44,841 nucleotides of DNA, from NCBI GenBank assembly GCA_930989305.1, contig CAKNLF010000003.1, positions 1 to 44,841 of the forward strand. The letters are read 5' to 3'. Positions 19,715-27,700 of this stretch are shown here, in pieces (position 1 is the stretch's first letter; every line of letters starts with the position of its first letter). Under the pieces are notes generated by a model, which made no database searches, was not told where the DNA came from, and worked only from the letters and a program-made list of their open reading frames with translations. Origin of the DNA: an uncultured Roseburia sp. (GTDB lineage: Bacteria > Bacillota > Clostridia > Lachnospirales > Lachnospiraceae). The position numbers were made by a program, and so were the translations under genes.

Positions 19715-19732
19715 TGTATTTTTTTCAATACA
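19715..19732. promoter_or_regulatory. Dyad O3, TGTAT-N8-ATACA
   Basis: Third copy. Like O1 it has perfect extended arms ATTGTATT-N6-AATACAAT. Its centre lies 83 bp from O2 and 153 bp from O1. It is the copy nearest to the plus-strand small RNA promoter at 19849. Confidence 0.55.
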
Positions 19733-19848
19733 ATAATATAATATTTGTTTACGTTATTATCTATGCTCTCACTGGCTTGCCAGAACTTCTGACTTTGCGG
19801 GACAGTTTCTTTCACATCTGCCCCCTGCTTCTATTTTTTCTGTTCTCA

Positions 19849-19857
19849 TGGTATAAT
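19849..19857 (+). promoter_or_regulatory. Extended -10 promoter of the candidate small RNA
   Basis: TGG-TATAAT, an extended -10 element, ends 7-8 nt before the first base of the outer stem of the predicted RNA. No good -35 box is visible, as is common for extended -10 promoters. Confidence 0.55.
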
Positions 19858-19864
19858 ATACTTG

Positions 19865-19968
19865 TTTTCCCGGTTCCGGGGAGGGAGAACGTTTCGGCGT
19901 TTTGCCCGGTTCTAGTGCAAATAATAAGAGAATCCAGTTAGAAACCAGGGCAGCCGGGAAATCTTTTT
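19865..19968 (+). ncRNA. Candidate structured small RNA, unassigned family
   Basis: About 104 nt without a reading frame. The ends pair (TTTCCCGG 19866-19873 with CCGGGAAA 19954-19961) and are followed by TCTTTTT. Inside, GCCCGGTTCTA (19904-19914) pairs with TAGAAACCAGGGC (19939-19951, two unpaired A), and a small AACG/CGTT hairpin lies at 19888-19901. The transcript would start right at the outer stem. I compared it by eye with common riboswitches, 6S RNA and small SRP RNA and found no convincing match; a 6S-like closed rod is possible but this is shorter than usual. Confidence 0.5.
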
Positions 19969-19980
19969 ATATAAGAATCA

Positions 19981-20019
19981 AAAACAGCGGCTTCGGAAAT
20001 TTCCAAAAGCCGCTGTTTT
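19981..20019. terminator. Bidirectional intrinsic terminator
   Basis: A 13-bp stem (AAAACAGCGGCTT with its complement) around a 13-nt loop and flanked by A and T runs. It can end both the plus-strand small RNA read-through and the minus-strand proX transcript. Confidence 0.85.
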
Positions 20020-20117
20020 TATAATCAATCAGTTTCATTTTATATAGTAAGAAATCATCTTATTCTCCCGATAACACGCCAACTTTTTCTGACATTCCTT
20101 TGCCGACTGGGATTCAA

Positions 20118-20672
20118 TTACGCTTCCTCATTTTCCCCCGGCAGCTTCACCACAGTCATATCATGATGCACTGCCTTTAAAAAGGGACCCAGAATGTCTC
20201 TGGTCTTTACCCGCAGGCTGGACGTATTCACACAGGGATGGCAGCCGAAATATTCGCCTTTCAGCAGATCTTCGTCCACCAGCAGGCGCACATGATTTTC
20301 CGTATCATTCATCAGGCCCAGCACACTGACAGACCCCGGCGTAATATCCAGGTATTGTTCCATTTCTGCCGGTCCCCCAAAGGAAAGCCTGGCGCTTCCG
20401 ATCTGTTTGGTAATATCTTTTGTTTTGAACTTTTTATCTCCCAGTATCATGAGCAGATAAAAATCTGTTTTCTGCCGGTTGCACAAAAAAAGATTTTTGC
20501 AGATATCCGCCTGGAGCACCCGGTCTATTTCTTCACAGGCCTCCATTGTCATGGCAGCCTCATGATCCACCCGTTCGTATTCGATCCCCAGATCATCCAG
20601 CAGGTCGTATACCCGCATTTCTTTTTCCTCTCTTTTACCGGCATCCTGCGGTCTTCCTTTTACCAGTTTCAT
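20118..20672 (-). CDS. proX: Prolyl-tRNA deacylase, ProX/YbaK family
   Basis: Trans-editing enzyme that clears mischarged tRNA (Ala-tRNAPro type in this family). The 184 residues show the YbaK/ProX domain with the lysine-containing motif DKKFKTKDI, LSFGGPAEMEQYLDITPGSVS and the C-terminal HPCVNTSSLRVK. The start MKLVKGRP is chosen because homologs share a K-G-R-P lead-in before RVYDLL and AAAGGA lies 6 nt upstream; 7 more upstream codons are open. It stands alone between the small RNA and the divergent cotJ operon. Confidence 0.9.
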   Translation of the reverse strand: MKLVKGRPQDAGKREEKEMRVYDLLDDLGIEYERVDHEAAMTMEACEEIDRVLQADICKNLFLCNRQKTDFYLLMILGDKKFKTKDITKQIGSARLSFGGPAEMEQYLDITPGSVSVLGLMNDTENHVRLLVDEDLLKGEYFGCHPCVNTSSLRVKTRDILGPFLKAVHHDMTVVKLPGENEEA

Positions 20673-20777
20673 ATTTTTTCCTTTCTTTTCCAAAAAAATT
20701 TATTTTATTTTCCAACTATGAAATCTTCTGTTCCTGCAGATACTAAACTGCAATCTAACAGAAAGGAGTTTTTCATT

Positions 20778-21215
20778 ATGGACAAATGCTGTACAAATAC
20801 CCTTGCCATTGCTTCTGTTCCCTGTCAGGAGACGGATCTGTCAAATTTATACACCGCCGAAGAAGCTCTATGCAATGGTACCATATTTCCGGAATTAAAT
20901 CTTCCCTTTTTTATTACAGAAACAGACAAAAAAAGCAGCTGCGGCTGCCTGGCCTCTGGCTGCTGCCGGGATATGATGGAGATCATGAAAACAGGGTTTT
21001 ATCTGGATGATCTGACTTTGTATCTGGATACCCATCCCCAGGACAAGAAAGCCCTTGCCCTCATGCAGGAATGTCTGGCAAAAAAGCAGCAGCAGGTCTG
21101 CGACTTCGCGAAGGATCATTTCGTTTTAACAAAAAACTGTATTCCGCAGGCACCGGACAAAGGCGCTTTTGCCTGGTCTGACGGCCCTGCCCCCTGGGAA
21201 GGAGTGTATGAATAA
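20778..21215 (+). CDS. cotJAB: CotJA-CotJB fusion spore-coat protein
   Basis: 145 residues joining two normally separate spore-coat proteins. Residues about 10-46 match CotJA (TAEEALCNGTIFPELNLPFF). Residues about 66-145 match CotJB (MEIMKTGFYLDDLTLYLDTH and the ending GAFAWSDGPAPWEG). A Cys-rich linker (CGCLASGCC, 55-63) lies between. AAGGAG is 10 nt before the ATG; no good RBS precedes the CotJB part (MMEIMKT), so a single product is expected. The stop overlaps the cotJC start (TAATG). CotJ proteins are made in the mother cell under sigma-E and act in the inner coat; I saw no convincing sigma-E box here. Confidence 0.88.
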   Translation: MDKCCTNTLAIASVPCQETDLSNLYTAEEALCNGTIFPELNLPFFITETDKKSSCGCLASGCCRDMMEIMKTGFYLDDLTLYLDTHPQDKKALALMQECLAKKQQQVCDFAKDHFVLTKNCIPQAPDKGAFAWSDGPAPWEGVYE

Positions 21216-21832
21216 TGTGGGTTTATGAAAAAAGACTGCAGTTTCCTGTAAAAATCACAAAAACCTGTCCTAAGACCGCCAAGCTGATCATCAGCCAGTA
21301 CGGCGGACCGGACGGAGAGCTGAGCGCTTCTATGCGATACCTGGCTCAGCGGTATTCCATGCCGGTGAAATCCGTAGGCGGACTGCTGACGGATATCGGC
21401 ACCGAGGAGCTGGGCCATATGGAGATGATCTGCGCCATGGTCTATCAGCTGACAAAGGATCTGCCTATGAAAGAGATCAAGGAAAGCGGATTTGATGCCT
21501 ACTATATCGACCATACCACCGGGCTGTGGCCTCAGGCTGCTGCCGGCCTTCCGTTTTCCGCCATAGAATTTCAGTCCAAGGGAGACGCCATTACGGACCT
21601 GACGGAAAACCTGGCCGCCGAGCAGAAAGCCCGGACCGTCTACGACAATCTGCTGCGGGCCATCACCGATCCGGAGATCCGGGAACCGCTGAAATTTCTC
21701 CGGGCGCGGGAAATCGTGCACTTCCAGCGGTTTGGCGAGGCACTGGAAAAAACAAAAGAAACGCTGGACGCGAAAAACTTTTACTATTTTAACCCGGAGT
21801 ATGACAAGGCAATGTATCACCCGGGCAGGTAG
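21215..21832 (+). CDS. cotJC: Spore coat protein CotJC, manganese-catalase family
   Basis: 205-residue ferritin-like protein of the Mn-catalase family. Metal ligands are visible: Glu in GELSASMRY, EELGHMEM, NLAAEQKAR and REIVHFQRFGEALE. Family members keep the di-manganese site, and a peroxide-removing role in the coat has been proposed. Translationally coupled to the upstream fusion by a 1-bp overlap. Followed by a strong terminator. Confidence 0.94.
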   Translation: MWVYEKRLQFPVKITKTCPKTAKLIISQYGGPDGELSASMRYLAQRYSMPVKSVGGLLTDIGTEELGHMEMICAMVYQLTKDLPMKEIKESGFDAYYIDHTTGLWPQAAAGLPFSAIEFQSKGDAITDLTENLAAEQKARTVYDNLLRAITDPEIREPLKFLRAREIVHFQRFGEALEKTKETLDAKNFYYFNPEYDKAMYHPGR

Positions 21833-21846
21833 CCTTTCCCCAATTG

Positions 21847-21885
21847 AAAAGCCGGAGTTTCTGCAAAATCCAGAAGCTCCGGCTT
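21847..21885. terminator. Bidirectional terminator between cotJC and a minus-strand gene
   Basis: Stem AAGCCGGAG / CTCCGGCTT with an inner CTG/CAG pairing, flanked by A on the left and T on the right. It serves cotJC and the convergent small gene. Confidence 0.75.
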
Positions 21886-21897
21886 GTTCCGTTCATT

Positions 21898-22155
21898 TTA
21901 GTTTTCGAATTCGTTTTCCATTTTTTCCAGCTGAAAATACAGCAGATCTTCGCTGTATACCGTCCAATACCCCCGGGTCATAAAGTAATCCCGGATCTTT
22001 TCACAGGCTTCTTCCAGCTTTCCGTCGCAGGCGCAGTTTCCCTGGGGCTCAATGCAGCCTTCCGTTTCGCTTTTCAGGCTCAGTCTGAAATACAGTTTCT
22101 CTCTGAACAGTTCTATATTCAATTGTGTAATGTCATTGTAATCGATTTTTTCCAT
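21898..22155 (-). CDS. Small protein of unknown function (85 aa)
   Basis: Not recognised. The start MEKIDYND is supported by AAGGAGG 6 nt upstream; 10 further upstream codons are open. It is acidic and soluble, with a central CIEPQGNCACDGK stretch holding three cysteines and the motif YFMTRGYWTVYSEDLLYFQLEK near the end. The spacing is too irregular for a clear metal site. It is convergent with cotJC and divergent from the MttB-like gene. Confidence 0.75.
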   Translation of the reverse strand: MEKIDYNDITQLNIELFREKLYFRLSLKSETEGCIEPQGNCACDGKLEEACEKIRDYFMTRGYWTVYSEDLLYFQLEKMENEFEN

Positions 22156-22255
22156 AAGGCGCCTCCTTTTTGAAAAGTATAGCATACTCCTGTATCCATT
22201 GTATAGCGGTTGTCTCTCCTATCTGACAGATATCACCTTTTCTTTTGATCCGGTA

Positions 22256-22284
22256 TTTACGCCGCTGTATAAATGGAGTATAAT
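22256..22284 (+). promoter_or_regulatory. Candidate promoter of the MttB-like gene
   Basis: TTTACG (22256-22261) and TATAAT (22279-22284) with a 17-bp spacer. The leader contains a small hairpin GGTGT-CTTT-ACACC near 22295-22308, then AAGGAGG before the ATG. Confidence 0.5.
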
Positions 22285-22345
22285 TGAAAACACTGGTGTC
22301 TTTACACCTGTAAGTTCAGTTATGATACAGTAAGGAGGTCCTGTT

Positions 22346-23788
22346 ATGTCAGGCAGAATCAAATACAACATTATGTCCCAAAGCGAACTGAAGCTTTTGA
22401 AAGACCGCACGGAAACGCTGCTGGAACAGCGCGGCATCGTCCTGGAACATCAGCCTTTGCGGTCAGAGCTGGAAAAATCCGGCTGTATCCTCCAGGATAA
22501 AAAAGTCCTGTTTCCAAAAGAAGTGATCCGCAAAGCCCTTGCGGATGTACCGGAAACCTTTACTTTGTACTCTCCTTCCGGGCAGCATGATATGGAATTT
22601 CCCCACCCCCAGGGATCTTTTTATACCCGCACCTGTACCGGCGCCCCTTATTACAGATCTCTGAATGATCTGACACGCTATGTGACGCCGGAAAATACCG
22701 CGGAATGGTTTCATCTCACAAATTACCTGGACAACATCGATTTTACCGCCCTGCCATCTGCATGCAGCCCCGATGTGCCGGGCAATATGATCGACATCTG
22801 TACCCTGGAACAGGCCTTAAACCTTTCAGAAAAACATATCTGGATCCAGCCTTACGGCACTGCCAATGTCCGATACCTGATCGAAATGTGCCAGGCCGCC
22901 GCAGGAGGTCCGAAAGCCCTCAGAGAAAAACCCATCGTAAGCTTCATTTCCTGCAGTGTGCCTGTACTGAAGTTTAAAGACATGGACGCTGAGATCATTT
23001 ATCAATGCGCCAAAGCCGGTATTCCCGTACAGCCCTGCGCGCTGCCTACCGCAGGCGCCAACACACCGGTTACTGCCCAGGGAACAGCCCTTGCCGCCTG
23101 CGCGGATGTGCTGGCTCAGATCATTATGCTGGAGCTTTTGTGTCCGGGCCTTCCCGTGATCGCCACTCCTTTGCTGTTTTCTATGGATATGAAAACTACC
23201 TATACCCTGCAGTCCAATACACAGATCACCCTCGGACGTCTCATGTGCATGCAGCTGTTTGAAGAAGGTTATCACATTCCCGCCCATTCTTACGGCACAG
23301 GAACAGACAGCCCGGTACTGGATGAACAAAATATGATCGAACGCACTTCCCTGATCCATATGATGGCCATATCAGGGGCCAGCGTCTTAGGCGGCGCAGG
23401 GCAGCTGGAAACAGCCAAGACCATCAGTCCCCTGCAGCTGATCATGGATGATGAGATCTTCGGCATCGCCAAACAGCTCTGCCGGGGACTTGCCGTAGAT
23501 GATGAGACCCTGGACTTTGAAGAACTGCTCCGGGGAGATGACGGGAACGGGTATCTTATGAGCAATCATACCCTGCGGCATTTTCATGAACTCTATCGGC
23601 CGGAACTATTCTTCCAAGGCAATACCCCTGCCGCTGCCGACGGCACGCCTCTGCATACTATGCTGCAGCGGACCCTTCAGCGCTACCATGCGCTGAAAGC
23701 CCTTCCCATCCGTCAGGTATTAAATCCGGACATCTCTCAGCGGATCCACGAGATCTTGCTTCAGGCAAAACAGGAACTGACTGTCTGA
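22346..23788 (+). CDS. MttB-superfamily methyltransferase, non-pyrrolysine
   Basis: 480 residues with the TIM-barrel architecture of trimethylamine/betaine:corrinoid methyltransferases. Family landmarks are GTGTDSPVLDEQ and GAGQLETAKTISPLQLIMDDEI, equivalent to the conserved TDSKxxDxQ and G-x-LExG-x-x-x-SxEQLVhDxEI regions. There is no in-frame TAG, so it belongs to the non-pyrrolysine branch whose known members demethylate glycine betaine, proline betaine or carnitine and pass the methyl group to a corrinoid protein. No corrinoid protein, activase or MtbA-type partner lies nearby, so the substrate is unknown. Own promoter, with terminators on both sides. Confidence 0.85.
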   Translation: MSGRIKYNIMSQSELKLLKDRTETLLEQRGIVLEHQPLRSELEKSGCILQDKKVLFPKEVIRKALADVPETFTLYSPSGQHDMEFPHPQGSFYTRTCTGAPYYRSLNDLTRYVTPENTAEWFHLTNYLDNIDFTALPSACSPDVPGNMIDICTLEQALNLSEKHIWIQPYGTANVRYLIEMCQAAAGGPKALREKPIVSFISCSVPVLKFKDMDAEIIYQCAKAGIPVQPCALPTAGANTPVTAQGTALAACADVLAQIIMLELLCPGLPVIATPLLFSMDMKTTYTLQSNTQITLGRLMCMQLFEEGYHIPAHSYGTGTDSPVLDEQNMIERTSLIHMMAISGASVLGGAGQLETAKTISPLQLIMDDEIFGIAKQLCRGLAVDDETLDFEELLRGDDGNGYLMSNHTLRHFHELYRPELFFQGNTPAAADGTPLHTMLQRTLQRYHALKALPIRQVLNPDISQRIHEILLQAKQELTV

Positions 23789-23811
23789 CGGCAAATTGTT
23801 TTGATGATATA

Positions 23812-23854
23812 AAAACGGCTGATCCGGGCGCAATGTCCGGCTCAGCCGCTTTTT
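23812..23854. terminator. Bidirectional terminator after the MttB-like gene
   Basis: Hairpin AAAACGGCTGA...TCAGCCGCTTTTT with an inner CCGG/CCGG pairing. Its right edge touches the stop codon of the convergent phosphopantetheinyl transferase. Confidence 0.8.
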
Positions 23855-24492
23855 CATACCGGACCGGCCTCTGTTTCTTCCAGTCCGATCCTTGTCTTAA
23901 AAGTTCCTTCCACAGACGTATCCAGCTGTTTCCAGCCGATCTGTCCGATCGTTTTTCCCGTTATGCACACTGCCGCCCGATCGCCTGTTTCTTTGCTGCT
24001 CCAGGTCAGCCAAAAATGTCTCTGAGCAGCGCCCCGGATCTGTCCGCGCAGACCGTTTGCATCTGCTGTGGAAAAGAAATCCATGCCTGCGGTCAGACCT
24101 TCCCCGGTATATTTCAGATAACTTTCCTTAGCCGTCCAGACCTGTAAGAAATCACGGTATCCGTTTCGCTCCAGCCACTCGGCCTCCTTTGGATGAAAGA
24201 ATCGCTCCGCCAGACGCTTGGGGCTGCACTTTTGGCTGCCCTGCACATCCAGGCCCAGTTCTCCCCTGCCAAAGGCGCACATCCAGAAGTTCCCGCTGTG
24301 GGAAATGGAAAATCCTATATCCGATGGCGATGAAAAATACGGTTTTTGGTAGGTGCCGGGATCCATCAGAGCAAGAGCGTCGATCTGATCTGTTCTGTCC
24401 TGTTCTCTCAGCCAGTCTGCCGCCGCTTCCAGCAGCAGCCTGTGGGAACCGTTTTTTCCGTCCCACCCGGTATAGTAGATCATAACGTCCAT
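23854..24492 (-). CDS. 4'-phosphopantetheinyl transferase, Sfp type
   Basis: Transfers the phosphopantetheine arm of CoA to a serine of carrier proteins. The 212 residues contain FSISHSGNF (residues 61-69), the Mg motif GLDVQ (80-84) and FLQVWTAKESYLKYTGEG (115-132). In Sfp the Mg site is D-x-E; here the second acidic residue is Gln84, a variation seen in part of the family. It starts 4 nt after the glmS stop and is probably translated with glmS. No carrier protein or polyketide/peptide synthase is present in the window, so it may serve fatty-acid ACP or a distant cluster. Confidence 0.9.
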   Translation of the reverse strand: MDVMIYYTGWDGKNGSHRLLLEAAADWLREQDRTDQIDALALMDPGTYQKPYFSSPSDIGFSISHSGNFWMCAFGRGELGLDVQGSQKCSPKRLAERFFHPKEAEWLERNGYRDFLQVWTAKESYLKYTGEGLTAGMDFFSTADANGLRGQIRGAAQRHFWLTWSSKETGDRAAVCITGKTIGQIGWKQLDTSVEGTFKTRIGLEETEAGPV

Positions 24493-24496
24493 TTTT

Positions 24497-26323
24497 TTAT
24501 TCCACCGTTACGGATTTGGCCAGATTTCTCGGTTTATCCACATCGCATCCTCTGCCTACCGCTACATAATAAGCAAACATCTGCAGCGGGATCAGCGCCA
24601 GGGAACTGGTAAAATATTTGTTTGTCTCCGGAATGTAGATCACATAATCCGCTGTTTTTTCCACATCCGTATTGCCTTCTACCGTCACGGCCATTGCGAA
24701 GGCCCCTCTGGATTTTACTTCCTGAATATTACTGATGGTCTTTTTATAGAGAGCCGGCTGTGTCAGCACCGCTACCACCAGCGTTCCATCTTCCACCAGA
24801 GAGATGGTGCCGTGTTTCAGCTCGCCTGCGGCATAAGCCTCCGCATGAATGTAGGATATTTCCTTCAATTTCAGAGCGCCCTCCATGGAAAGGGCATAAT
24901 CCAGTCCTCTTCCGATAAAGAAAACGTCTTTGGCCGCAATATAACGATTGGCAAATTTCTGAATGTTATTCCTGTGAGCCAAAAGCATTTCAATCTGATC
25001 CGGCAGCCGTTTCAGATCCTGGATCATATCTCCGATCTCTTCCCCGGAAACCGTGCCTCTGACCTCGGCGAATTTGATCGCCAGCAGATATTCCGCGATC
25101 AGCTGGGTGCTGAATGCCTTTGTTGTAGCCACGGCGATCTCAGGTCCCGCCCAAGTATAGATCACTTTATCCGCTTCTCTTGCAATGGAGCTTCCCACCA
25201 CATTTACGATAGCCAGCGTCATCGCGCCTTTTTCTTTTGCTTCCCGCAAGGCAGCCAGGGAATCCGCCGTTTCTCCGGACTGGCTGATGATGATCACCAG
25301 ATCGTTTTCCCGCAGGATCGGATTGCGGTAACGGAACTCACTGGCCAGATCCACGAAAGAAGGGATCCTTGCCATTTCTTCAAAAATGTATTTGGCGCAC
25401 ATGCCGGTATAGCTTGCGGAACCGCATGCCACAATGTGGATGCTGTTGATCCGGCGGATCTCATCGTCTGTCATGCCCAGCTCGTCGATCACGATCTTGC
25501 CGTCTTTCAGTCTGGGTTCCAGCGTATCCCGCACCGCTTTGGGCTGTTCATACATCTCTTTCAGCATGAAATGCTCATAGCCGCCTTTTTCCGCCGCGTT
25601 TACATCCCATTCTACCGTGTGCATTTCTTTTTCGATTTCTTCTTCATCAATATTGTAAAAAGTGATCCCATCTTTTTCCAGCACCGCGATCTCTTCGTTC
25701 TGGATATAATAAACATTCCTTGTGTATTTCAGGATCGCCGGCACATCCGAAGCGATCAGATTGCCTTCTTTTCCTTTTCCCACTACGAGAGGGCTGTCTT
25801 TTCTAAGTGAAAACAGCTGATCCGGGAAATCCCGAAACAGGATGCCGAGGGCGTAAGAACCGTCGATACGGTTCATCACTTTAGTAATGGCATTCAGCGG
25901 GTTCCCGTCATAGTAGTAATCCAGCAGATGAGCCACCACTTCCGTATCCGTATCCGATACAAAATGATAGCCTCTGGCTGTGAGCATCTGTTTTAATTTG
26001 ATGTAATTTTCTATGATCCCGTTATGTACGACTACAATGGATCCGTCCGCGTTGTGATGGGGATGAGCGTTCACGTCGTTGGGCGCGCCGTGAGTGGCCC
26101 AGCGCGTATGGCCGATGCCTGCGGTTCCCGGCATGGTGGCTCCGTCATGGGTCAGCTCGCTCAGTACTTTCAGACGGCCTGTAGCCTTCTGGATCTGTAT
26201 CTCTTTTCCATTGCTGACAGCGATCCCCGCTGAATCGTATCCTCTGTATTCCAGTTTTGACAGACCGTCCAGCAGGATCGGCGCTGCCTGTGACTCTCCG
26301 ATATATCCTACAATACCGCACAT
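24497..26323 (-). CDS. glmS: Glutamine-fructose-6-phosphate aminotransferase (isomerising)
   Basis: Makes glucosamine-6-phosphate from fructose-6-phosphate and glutamine, the entry to cell-wall amino sugars. 608 residues: the N-terminal Ntn amidotransferase with catalytic Cys exposed after Met removal (MCGIVGYIG), then two SIS sugar-isomerase domains (ACGSASYTG; SQSGETADSLAAL; FIGRGLDYALSMEGALK) and the C-terminal DKPRNLAKSVTVE. The ATG of MCGIV is chosen because the nucleophile must be residue 2 and AGGAGG lies 8-9 nt upstream. The leader between this gene and the upstream terminator is too short for a glmS ribozyme and its core was not seen. Confidence 0.98.
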   Translation of the reverse strand: MCGIVGYIGESQAAPILLDGLSKLEYRGYDSAGIAVSNGKEIQIQKATGRLKVLSELTHDGATMPGTAGIGHTRWATHGAPNDVNAHPHHNADGSIVVVHNGIIENYIKLKQMLTARGYHFVSDTDTEVVAHLLDYYYDGNPLNAITKVMNRIDGSYALGILFRDFPDQLFSLRKDSPLVVGKGKEGNLIASDVPAILKYTRNVYYIQNEEIAVLEKDGITFYNIDEEEIEKEMHTVEWDVNAAEKGGYEHFMLKEMYEQPKAVRDTLEPRLKDGKIVIDELGMTDDEIRRINSIHIVACGSASYTGMCAKYIFEEMARIPSFVDLASEFRYRNPILRENDLVIIISQSGETADSLAALREAKEKGAMTLAIVNVVGSSIAREADKVIYTWAGPEIAVATTKAFSTQLIAEYLLAIKFAEVRGTVSGEEIGDMIQDLKRLPDQIEMLLAHRNNIQKFANRYIAAKDVFFIGRGLDYALSMEGALKLKEISYIHAEAYAAGELKHGTISLVEDGTLVVAVLTQPALYKKTISNIQEVKSRGAFAMAVTVEGNTDVEKTADYVIYIPETNKYFTSSLALIPLQMFAYYVAVGRGCDVDKPRNLAKSVTVE

Positions 26324-26417
26324 ATTTTTTCTCCTCCTGTTATCATAAACGTCATTCACACTCTCTGATAAAACCTTTTGATTTCTTATCTTATCATAAT
26401 TATATGCAGCAATCCAA

Positions 26418-26457
26418 TAAAAAAATGGCCAAAAGCGAAAACTCCTCCTTTGGCCAT
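26418..26457 (-). terminator. Intrinsic terminator of the aminotransferase gene
   Basis: Stem ATGGCCAAAG / CTTTTGGCCAT with a 13-nt loop and a run of seven T on the minus strand, 10 bp after the aminotransferase stop. glmS transcription must start downstream of it, within about 95 bp. Confidence 0.85.
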
Positions 26458-26467
26458 CTGATCGATC

Positions 26468-27679
26468 CTATAAATCTGTACTGCCGCTGCCCTGACCGTT
26501 TTTGTACGCGTCCATCAGCCGCTGAAATCCCGGCAGGCTGTCCCGGGCCACTTTTGCCGGAACGCAGTAGGAAATCCGTACCCAGCCCGGTCCGTAAAAC
26601 GCCGTTCCCGGCGCCATCAGGATCTTCTCTTTTTTTGCCATTTCGCAGAAATGGGCGTCGTCCTCCTCCAGCGCCTTTACAAACAGATAAAAGGCTCCGT
26701 CCGGATGGATGCAGGTATATCCCATTTCCGTCAGTCCGTTGTACAGGATATTCCTTGTTTCTTCATAAATGCTGATGTCAACAGATGCATCCACGCATTT
26801 CAGCAGCATTTTCTGCTGGAGAGACGGGGCGTTTACATACCCCAGATACCGCATAGAAGCAGTCAGGCCCGCGATCAGGTCTGCGAAATCATCTACTGAA
26901 GGCTCCATAGCCGCGTATCCGATCCTTTCGCCCGGGATGGACAGCGCCTTGCTGTAGGAATACACTACGATCGTATTGTGATAAAAATGAGTCAGATAAG
27001 GCACTTCTATACCGTAAGCCAGTTTCCGGTAAGGCTCGTCCGATACGAGATAAATGGGATGTCCGTATTTTTCTTCCATTTCTTTCAGCACGGAAGCCAC
27101 CATGGTCAGTGATTCCGGCGTGTACACCGCGCCGGTGGGATTGTTGGGCGTATTGATCAGCACAAATTTCGTCTTTTCGGAAAAAGCTGCCCGAAGGGTC
27201 GCTTCATCCGGCTGCAGAGTATCCATGTTGCACAAAGCAGGCACCAGTTTCCCGTAAAACGTCTCCACATAGCTTTTGTATTCCCAAAAATACGGGGCAA
27301 ATGTGATCACTTCATCCCCTTCATCCAGCAGGGTATTGCACAGCATGGCAATGGCAGAGGCGGCGCCGCTGGTCATGACGATCCCGTCCACGGTATAATG
27401 GCAGCCGTATGTCTGATTCAGATAATCAGCGATATGCTGACGCACTTCCGGATGCCCCACATTTGCCGGATAGCCGTGCAGGGACAGGGCCGGTTCCGTA
27501 TCCAGGATCTCTTTTAAGGTTTCATTTACAATCGCCGGAGGCTCCACGCTGGGATTGCCGATACTGAAATTGTATATATTTTCCGCTCCGTATATTTCCG
27601 CCAGTTTTTTTCCTTCTTCAAAAATATCTCTGATGCAGATAGACGCATCCAGAGACGCTCTCAATCTCTTTGCGATCAT
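26468..27679 (-). CDS. PLP-dependent class I/II aminotransferase
   Basis: 403 residues of the aspartate-aminotransferase fold. PLP-binding residues are visible: Asn180 in INTPNNPTG, Asp214 and Tyr217 in SDEPY, the Schiff-base Lys244 in YSYSKALSIPG, and Arg252. Substrate-carboxylate Arg is probably in WVRISY near residue 377. The exact substrate cannot be read; many clostridial members of this subgroup (IYNFSIGNPS start) are annotated as aspartate or aromatic aminotransferases. Monocistronic, with its own promoter and terminator. Confidence 0.93.
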   Translation of the reverse strand: MIAKRLRASLDASICIRDIFEEGKKLAEIYGAENIYNFSIGNPSVEPPAIVNETLKEILDTEPALSLHGYPANVGHPEVRQHIADYLNQTYGCHYTVDGIVMTSGAASAIAMLCNTLLDEGDEVITFAPYFWEYKSYVETFYGKLVPALCNMDTLQPDEATLRAAFSEKTKFVLINTPNNPTGAVYTPESLTMVASVLKEMEEKYGHPIYLVSDEPYRKLAYGIEVPYLTHFYHNTIVVYSYSKALSIPGERIGYAAMEPSVDDFADLIAGLTASMRYLGYVNAPSLQQKMLLKCVDASVDISIYEETRNILYNGLTEMGYTCIHPDGAFYLFVKALEEDDAHFCEMAKKEKILMAPGTAFYGPGWVRISYCVPAKVARDSLPGFQRLMDAYKNGQGSGSTDL

Positions 27680-27700
27680 ACTTATCCTCCATCTATTTTG

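Noticed and set aside
19865-19968. 6S RNA or small SRP RNA
   Set aside because: The SRP apical GGAAGG...GCAGC signature is missing, and the transcript is much shorter than typical clostridial 6S RNA; left as an unassigned candidate.
20238-20777. N-terminal extension of the CotJA-CotJB reading frame
   Set aside because: The upstream open frame runs antisense to proX and ignores a good RBS and ATG at 20778.
22295-22308. Riboswitch in the MttB-like gene leader
   Set aside because: The leader holds only a 5-bp hairpin and is about 60 nt; too small for a known cobalamin or SAM riboswitch.
26324-26417. glmS ribozyme
   Set aside because: Only about 95 bp separate glmS from the upstream terminator; this is shorter than the ribozyme and the conserved core was not found.
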